DNA of 64,000 bases, from contig NC_064035.1 of the NCBI RefSeq assembly GCF_932526225.1, positions 18,713,969 through 18,777,968 on the forward strand. Reading direction: 5' to 3'. Numbering within the stretch: position 1 is the stretch's first letter; the number at the start of each line of letters is the position of its first letter. Source of the stretch: Nematostella vectensis (lineage: Eukaryota > Cnidaria > Anthozoa > Actiniaria > Edwardsiidae). The position numbers and the translations under genes were made by a program. The notes below the pieces were generated by a model, which was not told the DNA's origin, ran no database searches, and saw nothing but the letters and a program-made list of their open reading frames with translations. This document shows positions 44,901-58,400 of this stretch, one piece after another.

Positions 44901-47900
44901 TGAAGATGCTGTTGCAACAGCTGTGGGGACTGGGTGGGAGTGAACTGTGTGGGGTGTGGGGATAGTGAGATCAGCTGTGGAGAGGCTGTGTGCACATTGG
45001 CATCGTACACACTCGGCCGTGAGGATGGGGTAGAAGGGGGGGACACATCTTGAAGGCTTCCTGCAGGAGAAACTGCAAGCAAAGACAAGTATAGAATGGT
45101 TAAGATACACATAGATCTGGAAAGCACTGTCTACAAATTGAAGTGACCACTAGAAAGAACTATGCGCAGGACAACTCACCTGAAGGATTTGTAGCAACTG
45201 GAGTAGATCTGTTACTGGAAATAAAATAAAACATTTTATTAATAATATGTTCTTGTATTTGGGGATTAACATTCTAGCATAAGGGAATGCTTAAGCACTT
45301 AAGGTTTTGCCGCATTTTATTGTGAGCAGCTTTGCACTGTGATTTGTGTTGTTGTGGGTGTACGTATTGTGTGTATCAGGTGTTGTTTTATGTTTTGTGC
45401 CATGTGTTGTGACATGCTTTGCACTGGATGTTATGTCAAGTTTTGTGTTGGGTGTTGTACAATGCTTTGTGCTGGGTGTTGTGCCAAGTGTGGTGTCATC
45501 TAAAACTTAGAGAAAATGGGACACCATGTTATTATTTCATCCTGACGATTATTTTGCTGTCACAAGCCTCTAAAACTAACTATTCCTTTTCATTTCATTT
45601 CTTTCCTTTTTCTTTTATCTATATGAAAACAGTGTAGTACAAACCTGTGTGAGCCAGTTGACATGGCCGAGGTATAGGCAGAGGTAGTCTTGACCACAGG
45701 GTGTCTGTCAAGGCTGTTAGAATGGTTGGTGTGTCGTGGGTGATCTTCTGAGTATTTTTCATTGCTGTATTGCTCTCTGCTACTAGGGATCTTTGCTGAA
45801 GTATCTATAAGGGTTACACCAGTAAATGGAAATATACCAAAATATGTGGAAATACTAGGTTTAACAAAGTTATTGTGTCTTGAATGGCTATAAATATAGA
45901 TGAAGATAAACAGAACTACAGTGCTATAGACAATACATGGACTGTTTGCAACTACAAAGACAAATAGAATTATGGATTTATGACGAATATCTGGAAAGTT
46001 ATTCTATGTAACTTTTGTTTGGCAACATGTTAGAATGGATACGATACAATGTATCGCAAAAAGTTTTTGTTGCATGTTATCCCGTTAACACCTTAATGCT
46101 CAGATGAGAACCTTTGTGCTGTTATCTCTACTACCTGTACTTCCTAAGTTAGATTTCAGATACCAGGGCCGGGTTCCTAGAAAGCTGAGATAAATAAGGT
46201 TGTTATCCAATCAAATGTTTTGATAACCATATTTATCTGTGGATAAGCGCTAACCTGCTTTCGGGGAACCGGGCCCAGGTCTTTCTAGAATGTGTATTTG
46301 TTTTGTTTTTTTTCTTCTGGTTGTCAAAGTGCTACTGCCCTCTACCTCCTAACAATAACGGCTAAGGCTATAAAAAGACACAAGGTTCCCACTAAAGCCC
46401 TCAATCTTCTAATAATCATCCAAGCCTGAATGGGCACGCTGATATCAAACAGCGGCTGTCCCAATCAAAATCAAAGTAGCCCACAGGTGAATTCATAGCC
46501 AAAATATGAATTCAAAGCAACAAGCCAAATATAAACAAGCAAATACTTAATCTAACAATAGCAAACTCACACTTGGAGGATTTATTGGAGTCTCTGGCAC
46601 TGATGTGATCTTTGTCTTTCGACTCTGCCATTGCAAGCTGCTTTTGTCTAACCTTGTCTTTCTCTCGCTTCTCTCTACATACATAACAACAAGGTTAAAC
46701 CATAGATAAAGTATATCCATTAATCCTAAGTTTCAAAAAAAAAAACTTGTCTCACTGTTACTTCTCTCTAAATATGCTAGCAACAATGGTAAGCCATAAG
46801 ATGGATATGACCTACTCGTTTGTGGTCCAATACTTAATACACATCATGTGACTAAGAGTATATCCATTACTAGCTTTTATTAAGTGATTGAAATGGATTC
46901 TTTGTGCATCTCAGTAATGTGTGTAAATGGCTGCAAAGTTGGCCATCTTTACGCCATAGAAATAAGGTACAACTCTGAATATATTGGGGGAGGCCACCCA
47001 AAATGCCCTAAATACATAATATATTTTCAAGGACGTACCTCTCAAGCCATTCTTTGGGCTTTTCCCATTGAGACTTCTCTGTTTTAAAATTGTAGTAATA
47101 TATTTTGCCTGACGAGCTGACATGTTGGGACCATGGGAATTCCTAGAATAATAAATGATATGATATAAATGATATATAGCATTTTCCAAATCTTTGATTT
47201 GAAGTGAGAGAGAACTTAAGCATAAACAGCATGAAAGTTGTCAGAAAGTCTGGCATATTTCCCTGAACTGGCCTGTTTTGGTTGAGTTTTGGCACTGTTT
47301 TTTTTACACTAAATAAATATCTTCAGTGTTCAGAATTAAGATCATTCTGGACGTTTTGCTTCGTTGTGACCACTCCCTTGCATAGCTTGATGTGTGATTA
47401 ATGATTAAAAAACCTGTATCAAACCTGTATCAGGAGTGGGGGTTCTGTAAGGTAAACGATATGTCCGCGGAAAGAAAATATTGTCGCGCCACAATTCTCA
47501 CTACATGTGCAAACTATATATCAAATAAAAGATTGCAATAGCTAATTTCGTGTTTAAGTTTTGAGGCCTCAAACTCAAAAGTATGGAGTTAACTCTAGAG
47601 CGTAATGCACGTTATTGCGCATGCACTTGCAAGTAATTGCATCTCAATGACAGATAGATGATCTACCAAAGTGTATGAGGACTTTTTGTTATTTGACACT
47701 GTCAACAAAATATCACGAATCAAAGTTGGAACTCTCGTTTCTGGCGAAATTTGGACCTGAAAAGTGCTATAAAAGCTATCTTCAGTCGAAAATTGAAAAT
47801 TCCTCACACACTTTATGACATGGTATAATTATCTTTCAGATCCCAAAAATTTAAAACCTGTCGCTAGGTTACGCCAGACAAGCTTGAGTTCTCACCTCAA

Positions 47901-50429
47901 AATAATACGCTAGAAAAGTCAGCAAAGGCCCATTTTAGCCGTCTTATAATGTGATTTATGGAAAACTTTTTTTTGCAAAAATAAAGTTTAAGAACTATTG
48001 TTGCAAAAAACACAAAAACAAGCAGTGGTGTCAAATTTACCTTTACCAAGACCTTTAACATATAAGATAGATTGCTTTAGAGCTTTGATCAATTGTGTTA
48101 AAAATGCTTTGATGAATTTGGTTAAAAATGCTGTTACTAAAGAGAAATAATTATTTGGTTTTGTTTTACTTTGAAAGGTAAAAGTAGTAAAGATACTGAA
48201 CTGTGAAAACAAAATAAAATGTGTTTAAGAAAACATAGCATTCAGTAATTCTTTAACAAGGCAAACCTATAGATAAAATCAAAGATATAGTCAGCAGGTT
48301 GTGTGGACCCGATTAGTCAATAACTGCTGATAAGTCATGTAATCGATAAATTGATTTATAGATATGATTCTACTTTATTTTAACAAATCAGCCACATGTA
48401 AATTTAATAATAAGGATTCCTTAGTCAAATCAAGAACATTCATATATATTTTAGTAGAGACCCTATTTAGTCTGCGACAGGGGTCTACACCTCATAAGCA
48501 TTGTGCTTTTAGTAGACTCCTCATCATCACTATTTTTTGCATTATTATCATTATACTATTATTTGGTGAAATAAACTTGATTGATTGATCGATAATCCAA
48601 GATGGGGGATGAGCTGTTGCCATGGGTATCGAAGAGCGCAAGGTTTCCAAGCTTGGTAAATAAATATTAACTTTAAAGATTTTCATATATTGATTGCAAA
48701 TAATGAGTTGGGAAACCTGTGGTGATTTGAAATGGCACGTGGTTTGCTTTGGCGTTTCTCCTACATTTGCTTGAAGAAACAAGTCTATTCAAAGAACTTA
48801 ACTATGCAATATGTGAAATTAAAGCTTGATTTCAAGTTGATTTTAATGGGAGACTGGAATTGCTGCAAGTCAAGGGTAACCAGTTGTAAGCATGTTTGGG
48901 ACTGATTGCAGATGATTGCAGACATTATATAGATTTTAAAAAGCTTCTATGGTAGAATAAAACCAAAAATTAGGTCAAACTGGGCTTATACTTGCTGATT
49001 TACCAGATTTCTGTGTAACATTTACTTGTCAAACTAGTTTTATTGATGTTTATCTACCGATAGCTATCCAACTGATAATTTAGTTTACATGATTTGAGTT
49101 TCATCAGTTAGACAACTACCCACCGCAAAGCTAATTTAACCTTCAGATTCCTATTGGCAGATAAAGTTATCTGACTTTTCAGAAACTGGCCACTGATCTA
49201 CTAACTCCAACAACAAAAACAACATTACCTCACTGGTGCTGATGTGATTAAACTTGCTAACTGGCCGCTCCCGGGAGGATTCAATGGGAGACTCACTAGA
49301 TCCTGAAAAAGCAAACCTCACAGTTAAAGGTAACAAATCTGACTGATGTTTTCTTATGCCAGCATCAGTTTTGCAACAATCCAGATGGCATAACCATGTC
49401 ACTAATTACTGGGATAACAAAACTTACTCTGTGTTCTTAAAGCATACATACTCATATTTGAAACATTTTTCTATTAATTTTTAAAAAGTAATCAAATAAC
49501 CATTTTTTCTTTAAACACAAGCAGGAAGCTGGTATTCCGTGAAATTTTTCTTTCAGATCTGTCAAAGCACATTTTGGTATTAGTTGTCAAAAACATGTTT
49601 ATGCAAAACTGACGGTTCAGATTGCAATGTCATAAAATTGTCATATAAGACTAAATGACTTCCTGACCAATTCTGCTTTTGTTGTGAAAAGATCCTTTTA
49701 ATCCACATTAAGCTGTTTCACTCCAAAAACAGTTGGTTTTCACAATGGCTATAATTGTAATCATTTTAGGGGTTATTTGATGTGATGAGTTTTTTATATA
49801 GTTGGATACTAGACGCATCCTGTACCATACCTCGTTTATTTGTGTCTTTTGTGCGATAGGTGCTGTATTTTGATCTATGAGACCTTGGGGACGAATTTCG
49901 ATTTGTAGAGGAATAGGGGGAGTTATCTCGACTATTGCGGCCACTAGAGTTTGTTGGTGATCTATCCCTGACACCATCCACAGCACAATTTGAGTTAGTC
50001 TTCCCTGTGTACTTGCTACTGGCCTGTAAAGAATTGGATTATCAGTGACAAGTTGGGTAACTTGTTGCCTGAAAACCTTGGCTATAATTTGTCACAACTG
50101 ATTTTTGTTTAAAAATTACCCAAGCTATACTATCTTGTCAGGGAATAAATGCAAATGCATTTCTTAGTAGATCTCTTTTAGTAATGAACTTATGACTGTA
50201 ACTTTGAGTTATAAGCTAAATAACTTGACTCAAAGGCCAAAGTATACATATCGAAAAAAATAATATAAAAATATGGAAAGCTAAACTGTTCGCAAAGTTT
50301 CTGTGGAGTTGGAGAATCTAAAAAAAAACTTCTTCGATTCTCTTGAATGAGTTTTCTGGCCACGTTCAACTGGTCTAGCAAGCAGAAATACAAACCTGAT
50401 ACGGGTGAAGCGGACTCCTTTCATGGTAC
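41979..50429 (-). CDS. WAC: WAC, WW domain-containing adaptor with coiled coil
   Basis: Exons in coding order: 50396-50429, 49831-50023, 49229-49302, 47039-47142, 46571-46674, 45645-45804, 45180-45208, 44648-45072, 43706-44035, 43254-43378, 41979-42054 (stop TGA). All phases match. The first shown exon gives [15 protein letters not shown], comparable to the N-terminal PYQALKYSSKS of WAC. A Ser/Arg-rich part follows. The WW domain is in 47039-47142 ([33 protein letters not shown]; both Trp and the Tyr trio present). Long Gln/Ser/Pro-rich exons come next, and the conserved C-terminal coiled coil [13 protein letters not shown]...[18 protein letters not shown]. Known role: nuclear adaptor bridging RNF20/40 and RNA polymerase II for H2B ubiquitination, also linked to mTOR and autophagy. 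The initiating exon lies upstream of 50429 and was not located. Confidence 0.88.
42055..43253. other. Last intron of WAC, no other gene
   Basis: 1.2 kb of AT-rich intron. It shows scattered short complementary words but no defined element. Confidence 0.6.
45300..45500. repeat. GTGTTGTG-rich degenerate repeat
   Basis: About 25-bp variants of TTTTGTGCTGGGTGTTGT within a WAC intron. Confidence 0.7.
47143..49228. other. WAC intron with a probable LINE 3' tail
   Basis: A 2.1-kb intron. At about 48510-48592 the plus strand ends in ATTATTTGGTGAAATAAACT TGATTGATTGATCG, resembling the ATTGATTG tail at 29519-29561, so it is probably the 3' end of a short LINE insertion. Nothing else recognised. Confidence 0.4.
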
Positions 50430-51218
50430 CTTAAAAAGATTAACAGATACAAAAGTTATTCAATGGCTAAACATTATATATATCCATGAGAACAATCAAA
50501 GTGTTTGCCCTGATTTGCCGGCGCTGCATCAGAGCTTTGGCCGAAAAAACATGGCGGCCTATGTTTGTGACAGAGCTCTAAATACAAGTTAAAACTAACC
50601 CGTCCGATAGTCTGGGATATTTCCTATTACTCATCAAAACTGCCAATTGGCCTTTCGAAAAGGGTATGCTCCCTATTTTGAATCGAAAGCAAAGTTATTT
50701 CGGTTGCAAAGGGGCGAAAAAAAGTCTTAATCATATCGCCAAGCTGGTTTCACGTCGCCATTACCCAGCACTGCAAGCCTTCTTGGTCAGGTGATCGAAA
50801 ATTACGTCACAGCGAAAGCGTAAACCAATCAACAATCTGGATTTGCATCAGATGAGAAGAACACAGGAACCCCACATAGAAATACTGAAGCATCATGGCG
50901 AATGATGAGATAATATTTAGAACCAATGATAATAATAATATAATATATAATAGTTGGTTTATTTAGACCTATACCAGTAAAACTGAACTCATGTTTGGTC
51001 AGCACATGCATAAAAAATACTAAATACAATAATTACAATACAATAATGCCTAGCTGAAATAACACAATATAATAAGTTCAAGGCAGGCGCAAATGTGTTA
51101 GTGACAAAGCCACCAAATCTGTTGGTAGGTATGGACTAAAACCTCCAACCTTGCGCAGAACATAGTGAGTGCAGAGGGCAAACAGGTGGGTCTTTTTGCC
51201 TACTTGCTACTACATAAA
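50430..51218. other. WAC 5' region and promoter-side intergenic DNA
   Basis: It must contain the missing WAC first exon and promoter. I could not identify them. The stretch from about 50920 to 51060 (AATAATAATATAATATATAA then TTGGTTTATTTAGACC) looks like another retroelement tail. Confidence 0.35.
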
Positions 51219-51703
51219 GGCCCGTGGCAGGGGCTCATAAGTAGGGGCAATCATCTGTATTATATAAATGTCACAGCCTTTCCTAGGATCAGGCTATTTT
51301 TAGACGTGTGCGCACGAACGGGCCAATCAGCTACTTTGACGTTGGTCGCGCGCGCGAGTGACGTTGCACACGCAAATTGCAGTTAGAAAGAATATATTTT
51401 TATCTATTATCCGTTGGTTTTGTTTGTTTACAAAGAGAATTGCAAGCTAGAATTCAAAGGTAGGGTTGGATTCATATTAAAGAAGAGAGCAACAAAGTAC
51501 CAAGAGAGAACATAGCTTTTTGTCTGAGACTGCGCGTGCAGTTGAGCTCAGCCAAAACGTCAACACAAAGGTTGAATCTGATTGGCTCATCTGCGCATCT
51601 AAAAATAGCCTGATCCTAGGAAACGCCATGACACCTATATAGTACCAGAACATAGGGAATAGGGAAGTTGATTGCCCCTACTTATGAGCCCCTGCCCGTG
51701 GCC
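51219..51703. mobile_element. Foldback element with about 95-bp imperfect arms
   Basis: The left end GGCCCGTGGCAGGGGCTCAT AAGTAGGGGCAAT is matched by the reverse complement of the right end, GGCCACGGGCAGGGGCTCAT AAGTAGGGGCAAT. Inside, TCCTAGGATCAGGCTATTTT TAGA and CCAATCAG are again mirrored (51273-51340 versus 51570-51625). The whole 485 bp can fold on itself. It has no coding capacity. Its centre holds a GCGCGCGCG run. Confidence 0.9.
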
Positions 51704-52171
51704 AAGGGGGGTTCGGAAGAACCACCCAATGCCAGTAATAAAATAAAATTTACTGTAATAAAAAACCCATGCCAGTCGATTGAAAGGTCAACTCTAATGA
51801 AGGATATTGGGTGCCACTCTTTTTTTTCAAATGAATATAAAACTATATAATAATAATAAACTTTTATAATATGAAAGAAATGCTAATTTATTTGCAGACT
51901 ATACTAAACATGATTGTGGAATGCAGTTTGAATATACAAATTATCTTATATTATAAATTATCTAAATAAAGAGCAAATAACCCTCAGAGCCAATTGTTAG
52001 AATGCCATTTACTACGATCTCTGCCATTGTAAAAAAATATGGACATTTCTATGACATTACAACACTAATGAGTGAAACTCAATAAAATTCATATGAAAAA
52101 TTAAAAGAATGTATATTTTACTTGCAACTTCACATTGTTTTCCAAAAAAAAAAAAAGCAAATAAAAAGGTT
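51704..52171. other. RAB11 3' UTR region
   Basis: AT-rich, no ORF of interest. Several AATAAA/TTTATT words on the minus strand could serve RAB11 polyadenylation. Confidence 0.4.
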
Positions 52172-53765
52172 TTATAAAATTGTACAGCAATTCTTTCCTT
52201 GACTAGGCTTATTTAAGTCCACGGAATTCTGCTGTTTAGATGCTGCGGTTTGACCCTCTCTGGTATCCTTCCCATCAAGTTCTTTCTTCATCTTGGCTAA
52301 CTGGACATGGTGAAGTTTTGTAATAGTCTGTTGGAAAGCTTCCTCAACATTTGTAGCATCCAGGGCTGATGCCTCAATGAAAGCCAATCCATGCTCATCT
52401 CCATACTTTTTGGCATCATCACTGGCTACAGCACGCAAATGTTTCAAATCACATTTATTTCCCACAAGCATAACAACAATAGTGGGATCGGCATGTTCGC
52501 GCACTTCTAGTAACCACCTTTCTACATCCTGGAAGGTTTTTTGTTTTGTCAGATCATACACCAAAACAGCACCCACTGCACCGCGGTAGTATGCACTTGT
52601 TATTGCTCTGTATCTCTCTTGGCCTGCAGTATCCCATACCTATGGATTACCAAAGGTAATAAATAAGCATCAAGTGGACGGCTTCTCTCGCACTAAATGG
52701 GGCCTTGATGGAAAAACCACAGGGAGCCCAAGCTCAAAATTCAGGGTTTTAGAAATTTGTAAGAAATTCACAATAAAAATGAGAGAAGCTTACCAAGATG
52801 TTAAAGGTGATAATCTTAAATTAATTCTGTGAAGTTTTGTCACCTTTTCCTTATTCTACATAGTCATCAATAAAATAGAACCGGGATGGGGCCAACAATG
52901 TTGATAAAACATCACCAGAGTAATTAAAATTAAACCTTTGACATGTAAATGAGATGGTGCATTTTAATTGTTAATCTTCTACAAACTCAAAACTGTGAGC
53001 TTGGGCTCACAAAACCGACAACTTACCTAACTCATAATGTTAACCAATTCACTAGGATGGATGAGGTATTGCAAGGAAGTCTTATTAAGGAGTATTTGTG
53101 TGTCAACTCAGTTGAGCAATCTGATGTGCACCAAGGGTGCATATGGCAAACTGGAGGTAGAATTGGAACTAGTTATCGGATTTGAAGGCCGCTAATAAAT
53201 AAACATCAAAGCCTAAATATTATAGCAGTGAAAAATATTAGAACACTTAGCAAAAAAAATTAAAACCAATTACAACTGAATAGCTATATTTCAGGAAGGA
53301 GGAGAGCTTTAAATTAAATATTAACCAATACAAAGTGAGGCAAAGTGAGGCAAACTCATTGTTGGATCACAAATCAACAATAGCATAATATCTTGCATCC
53401 CTTGCCTAGAAAATCGGGTGAGTTGTAGGAAGCCACTCAAATTCTAAACAACACAGATGGCATCTCGTACCAAATGAGCATGATTACTCTCAATAAAGGT
53501 GAATACAAATGTCCCCATTAAGGATGAAACATTATAATTATTGAAATTTGCGAATGGAACATTGCATCATTACCTGAGCTTTGATGATTTTCCCCTCGAC
53601 TTGAATGCTTCTTGTAGCGAACTCCACACCTATAGTGGACTTCGATTCGATATCAAATTCATTTCGCGTAAAGCGCGATAGAAGCGATGATTTACCCACT
53701 CCGGAATCACCAATGAGGACTATCTTATACAAGTAATCATAATGGTCGTATCTCCCTGACGCCAT
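52172..53765 (-). CDS. RAB11: RAB11 small GTPase
   Basis: Two coding exons, 53574-53765 and 52172-52639, joined at [12 protein letters not shown] in phase 0. The product is 219 residues. The P-loop is GDSGVGKSS, the effector loop [14 protein letters not shown] is identical in style to RAB11, and [26 protein letters not shown] (NKxD box) and EASALD (SA box) are all present. The C-terminus NCCTIL has the dicysteine for geranylgeranylation. The [14 protein letters not shown] start is conserved in type. Known role: recycling endosome traffic. It differs from RAB25, which lacks the catalytic Gln; here the Gln is present (DTAGQ). The gene lies head-to-head with LARP7 across about 1.7 kb. Confidence 0.95.
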
Positions 53766-55452
53766 CTCATCGGCAAGCAGTCAAATTCTGCTGCAAATAG
53801 AGCAGAAATCGAGACGCTGTGGAGCAACGTTAGAGACCTCTCTGTTTTCTCTGTAGAAATGCTGCAAATCACGTGACCAGTCATTCGATCATCACGGAAA
53901 GGTACAGTCGGATCCGGAAGTTATGAATGCATGTTTCTCAAAACAGTGAAAAATAGGATCTTTGCACACCCCATATTTTAGTGATGTTCTAAAAGGTAGC
54001 AGGAACCAAACCGTTTTGTTTCCCTTTTCTCACTAAGTATTGCATTATTTATTTATATATTCTACTTCTGCCTAGATGTTGGAGCTGAGATGTTGATGTT
54101 TGGAGGCCTGGACGCTGGACTTTTGCGTGGTTACTTTTCCGAACGTTGACTTTGCGCTACGGCCATACCGCGCTTGGATTAAAAAGGACTCACATTAATC
54201 GAAAATACCGGGTAGATAAACGCGAACGTTGCACGAAGAAGAACTGTGTATCATTAAGGTATTTCTTTTAGGTTCTAATCTTTTTGGAGAGTTACCGTGC
54301 CTCCCATTTCCACAGATCTATGTTTCTACTTCTAGATAGGGGTTAGCACCCGTGTTTTTATAGTGTTATGAACCGCGGAATGATCGTGTGTGAACCAAAA
54401 GTAAACTGAACCCGTATTGCATAATATTGCATTTGTATTTGAGCATTTGTCTAGTAAAAATAAAGTGAGAATGTTTCAGCAAACTATTGGAGGTTTTGCT
54501 GCCTTCACCTCCAGATCATGGTTTGCAGATGATGACATCATGATTCCTGAAGGCAGTGATACCAAGACAACAGATAATATGTCTCCAGTGGTCATAGTGT
54601 GTTTATAACATGTGATATGTATGGGTGGCGATGGGTAAATCCAGGACTTGCCAAGGCGCAATTTCGGAATCCTAGCTCAAGATCCTTTTTTAGTTTTCGA
54701 ATAACTTGCTTGAGGTATGTCATAAACATCAGTATATACATATATATTCTCGGGAAAACCTGTAGCATGGTGACAACATAAAACAGACAGCATTTCAAAA
54801 TTTGAGTCTCCAAGACAGTGGTAAAAAAACGAGGCTCAGAGACCTCTAAATTTGAAAAATAGCAAGATATTGAGACTTGCGTAAAAACGCTGAGATTTCA
54901 AGATTTTGTAAAAAATTTTGCTTTCTAAATTTCTAAATTTGGAGGTATCCAATCGCTACCCCTACATGTGAAAGTTAGCTCAGCAGTAACATTAAAAAGA
55001 GTTTTGGTATCCCAAGTTTTTCCCTTTTACATTGCCCCCATAAAGGTTAATATTGATTGAGTGGGTAACTCCTTTTAATGAAGTCCCAAATAATGAGCGC
55101 TATTATCCAAACATATTATCCAATTGTTGACCTTGTCCATCTAGCTTGCGACTGAGCTACTGGGTCCATTGGGTTATTTGATTGTTATTTGATTGCGATT
55201 GGAGTGTTCAGTTTAGATAGATTGGATAATTTTATTAAAATTAATTTTATTGTGCTTTGCATCAGAAGGATGAATTATGCAAAAAAGAAAAATAACAGAA
55301 TATTGATTTTGTTAGTGTGATAAGGGGATGTTTGAGAAAAAAAAAGTTTATTCTTTCAGGGTCTTCTTTTTGAGTAGATTTCTGGTAGCCTTTTTCTACC
55401 TCCATATTTTCATTTCATACCCATCTCTAATGCTCGACTCATTTTAGGTAGC
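53766..55452. promoter_or_regulatory. Divergent RAB11 / LARP7 promoter region
   Basis: 1.7 kb between the two start codons. LARP7 coding starts just after a splice acceptor (TTTTAG at about 55442-55447), so at least one non-coding LARP7 exon lies in here, perhaps in the GC-richer part at 53800-54260. I could not fix it. Confidence 0.5.
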
Positions 55453-58400
55453 ATGAAGGATGAAAAAGACAATGATGATCACTCAGATAAAGGGCATCAA
55501 AAACACAAGAAAAGGACCAAGCTGTTGGTTAACCAGCTTAAGGAGCAAGTAAGACCTTGAGTTTTTTTTAACAATATTTTACAAATTATTTATTTTAAAA
55601 GCTTGTTTTCTGTCTTAGATTGACTTCTATTTTAGTGATTCCGCATTGCTGAAAGACAGGTTTTTGAAGCAGCAAATAGAAAATCACCCAGATGGATGTA
55701 AGTTTTAACAATTTTCCTTCAAGTCAGAAGATTGTGAGAATTGAATTCCATACTTACTCTAATCTAATATAAACTAATGCCAGAGGTATCTAAACAGTAT
55801 TTTTTTTAACACTAGAAGTCATTGGTTCTTCAGCTCTGTAATCTGTGAAACAATTGTCCACAAAAGCCTCAAAATTCTGTTGCAAAACATTCTATTTTTA
55901 ACATAATCTGCATAACAAATATTGGGGATAATTAGCTTTAATACATAAAATTTAGCTTTCCAATTTAGCTTTGTCTTGTTGATTGTAGATGTTGCCATCA
56001 GCACTATCGCCAGCTTCAATAAGATAAAACAAATGACAGATGATATAAAACTTGTCAAGAAAGCTATGAAGTTATCACAGCAACTGGAGGTATATAGCCT
56101 ATACATCTCAACCAACTTATTGAGTGTCAGTCTTTGTTCAGTATATCTCAGATCATGTTAATGTTAAAACAGTAAGGGCTTGAATAAACACTGTCCTTTT
56201 TATGTCCCATTCCATATGCATGCATGTGTTTATTCAGTATCTATCTTAACTGTATCTTCCATAAATAGCAACAAAGTTCTTTGGCCTTTTTTCTCCATTG
56301 TTGCACTTTTCTCATCAAAACTCCTTTTTATAAAACGAAACAAGAATATGGTAGGTGTTCATAAGTTTTTCAAATGAGTTGATATAGTCCTTGAATCTTT
56401 TAGACTTTTTTCACACCGTTTTCACCTCCTTGCTTTCCTACTCTCTGTAGATATCAGGCAGCCTAGAAAAAAACTTTAATCCTCAACCAACGAAGATGAG
56501 AGTTGATGAGCAGCTCTCATTACATTGATTGTTATAGACTCTATTTACTTTAGAAGCGCATGCTTGTGAAAATGAGAGTGATATAGACTTACCGCTTTCA
56601 TTAAAGACCGTTCAATTGCTATGAGAGGAAACAGCAATGCAGAGACTATCGGTCCTTGTTACTACAAGTGCCAATGTTTGTTTGTCTTTTCTCACCAAAA
56701 GTTGAATGAAGATGGTACCATGGTAAGAAGGATGGCCCCCCTGCCACAACCCAGAAATGTTGATGCTGAGACTGTATATGTTGTAAGTGTAATTCACAGT
56801 TTGCGTCTTTGCATGATATACATTGTTTTTACTAAAAAATAGCCTCACCTGGAGCAACATTGTTACAAAGGCTGGTTCAACTATGGCATAGACACAAACA
56901 TGATGCCTTAGCACCAAACAAAAAAGCACTTTCAGTATAAGTATAAGTTCAACATAATCAAGCTGTTTAATCACATGTTGCCCTCCTTAAAATTTAAAGA
57001 AAGAAATATCATTCCCTGTGCTGTAGTTCTGAAGTGTTTAAGTGAATGCTGCAAGATTATATATAGAGATGCTAAAACCAAGACACACAAAGTGAATATT
57101 GTAAGTTATTTTCAATTTATCTCACATGAATCACATTTGATTGGTTTAGGAAAAACTTCCTTTTCATGCAGATCATGACTGGCTTAAAAAGGTGTTTAGT
57201 GAGTTCGGCAAAGTCCTCTATGTGAGGTAGGTACAGAAAGGGTTAATTTTTGGCAATCAAGGGGGTGTACCTTGTTAACTATGTTTACCTAGCAAATTTG
57301 TACTGGATATCCAACAATTTTGAAATCTATACTCTAGGATAGCCAGCTGATGGTCTTATGATGCTGATAAGCTTATATTTTTGCATCTCAGCTTGCCTCG
57401 TTTCAAGCATAATGGAGAAATCAAAGGGTTTGCTTTCATTGAATTTGAATCAAAGCAACAAGCAGAACATGTCGTACAGGTGAGGTTTTTAGAATAAAAT
57501 TTATACTATTATCTAAGTGTGTCTGTTATAGACCATTGTCAATAGAATACGCAAAATCCCCTTAGACTTTCTTTTTTGTCATGAAAAAGAGTTAATGCTA
57601 GAAACGTCAGCAGAACTACCCCATTTCATAGAGGCATACAACATACATTTTTAACATTAAGATTATTTGCAGCTCCCCTTAGACTTGGCATCTTTTGCTA
57701 TGCCATGCTAAACAGTTTATCCCCCAAATAACAGCGTGTGACAAGCAATTATTTTGGGGAAAAAAAATTCTTTCCTTGTTTTATAAATAATCCAACATAG
57801 GGCTTAATAGTGGGTCCTTGTATAGGGCTTTAAAGGGTGAAGGCGCAAATTCTTTTTATATAAGCTAACTGACTAATATGAATATGGCATAGGTGAGGGT
57901 GGTTTATAAGGGTGAAGGAGCAGATGCTTTATATATAAGCTGACTAATATGTATATGGCGAAGGATGGGGTGCTTTATAGGGAGAAGGAGGGGGTGCTTT
58001 ATAGGGAGAAGGATGGGGTGCTTTATAGGGAGAAGGATGGGGTGCTTTATAGGGAGAAGGAGGGGGTGCTTTATAGGGAGAAGGAGGGGGTGCTTTATAG
58101 GGAGGATGGGGTGCTTTATAGGGAGAAGGAGGGGGTGCTTTATAGGGAGAAGGATGGGGTGCTTTATAGGGAGAAGGATGGGGTGCTTTATAGGGAGAAG
58201 GAGGGGGTGCTTTATAGGGAGAAGGATGGGGTGCTTTATAGGGAGAAGGATGGGGTGCTTTATAGGGAGAAGGATGGGGTGCTTTATAGAGAGAAGGAGG
58301 GGGTGCTTTATAGGGAGGATGGGGTGCTTTATAGGGAGGATGGGGTGCTTTATAGGGAGAAGGAGGGGGTGCTTTATAGGGAGAAGGAGGGGGTGCTTTA

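Noticed and set aside
46911-47189. 92-residue minus ORF as a separate gene
   Set aside because: It overlaps the WW exon of WAC in another frame.
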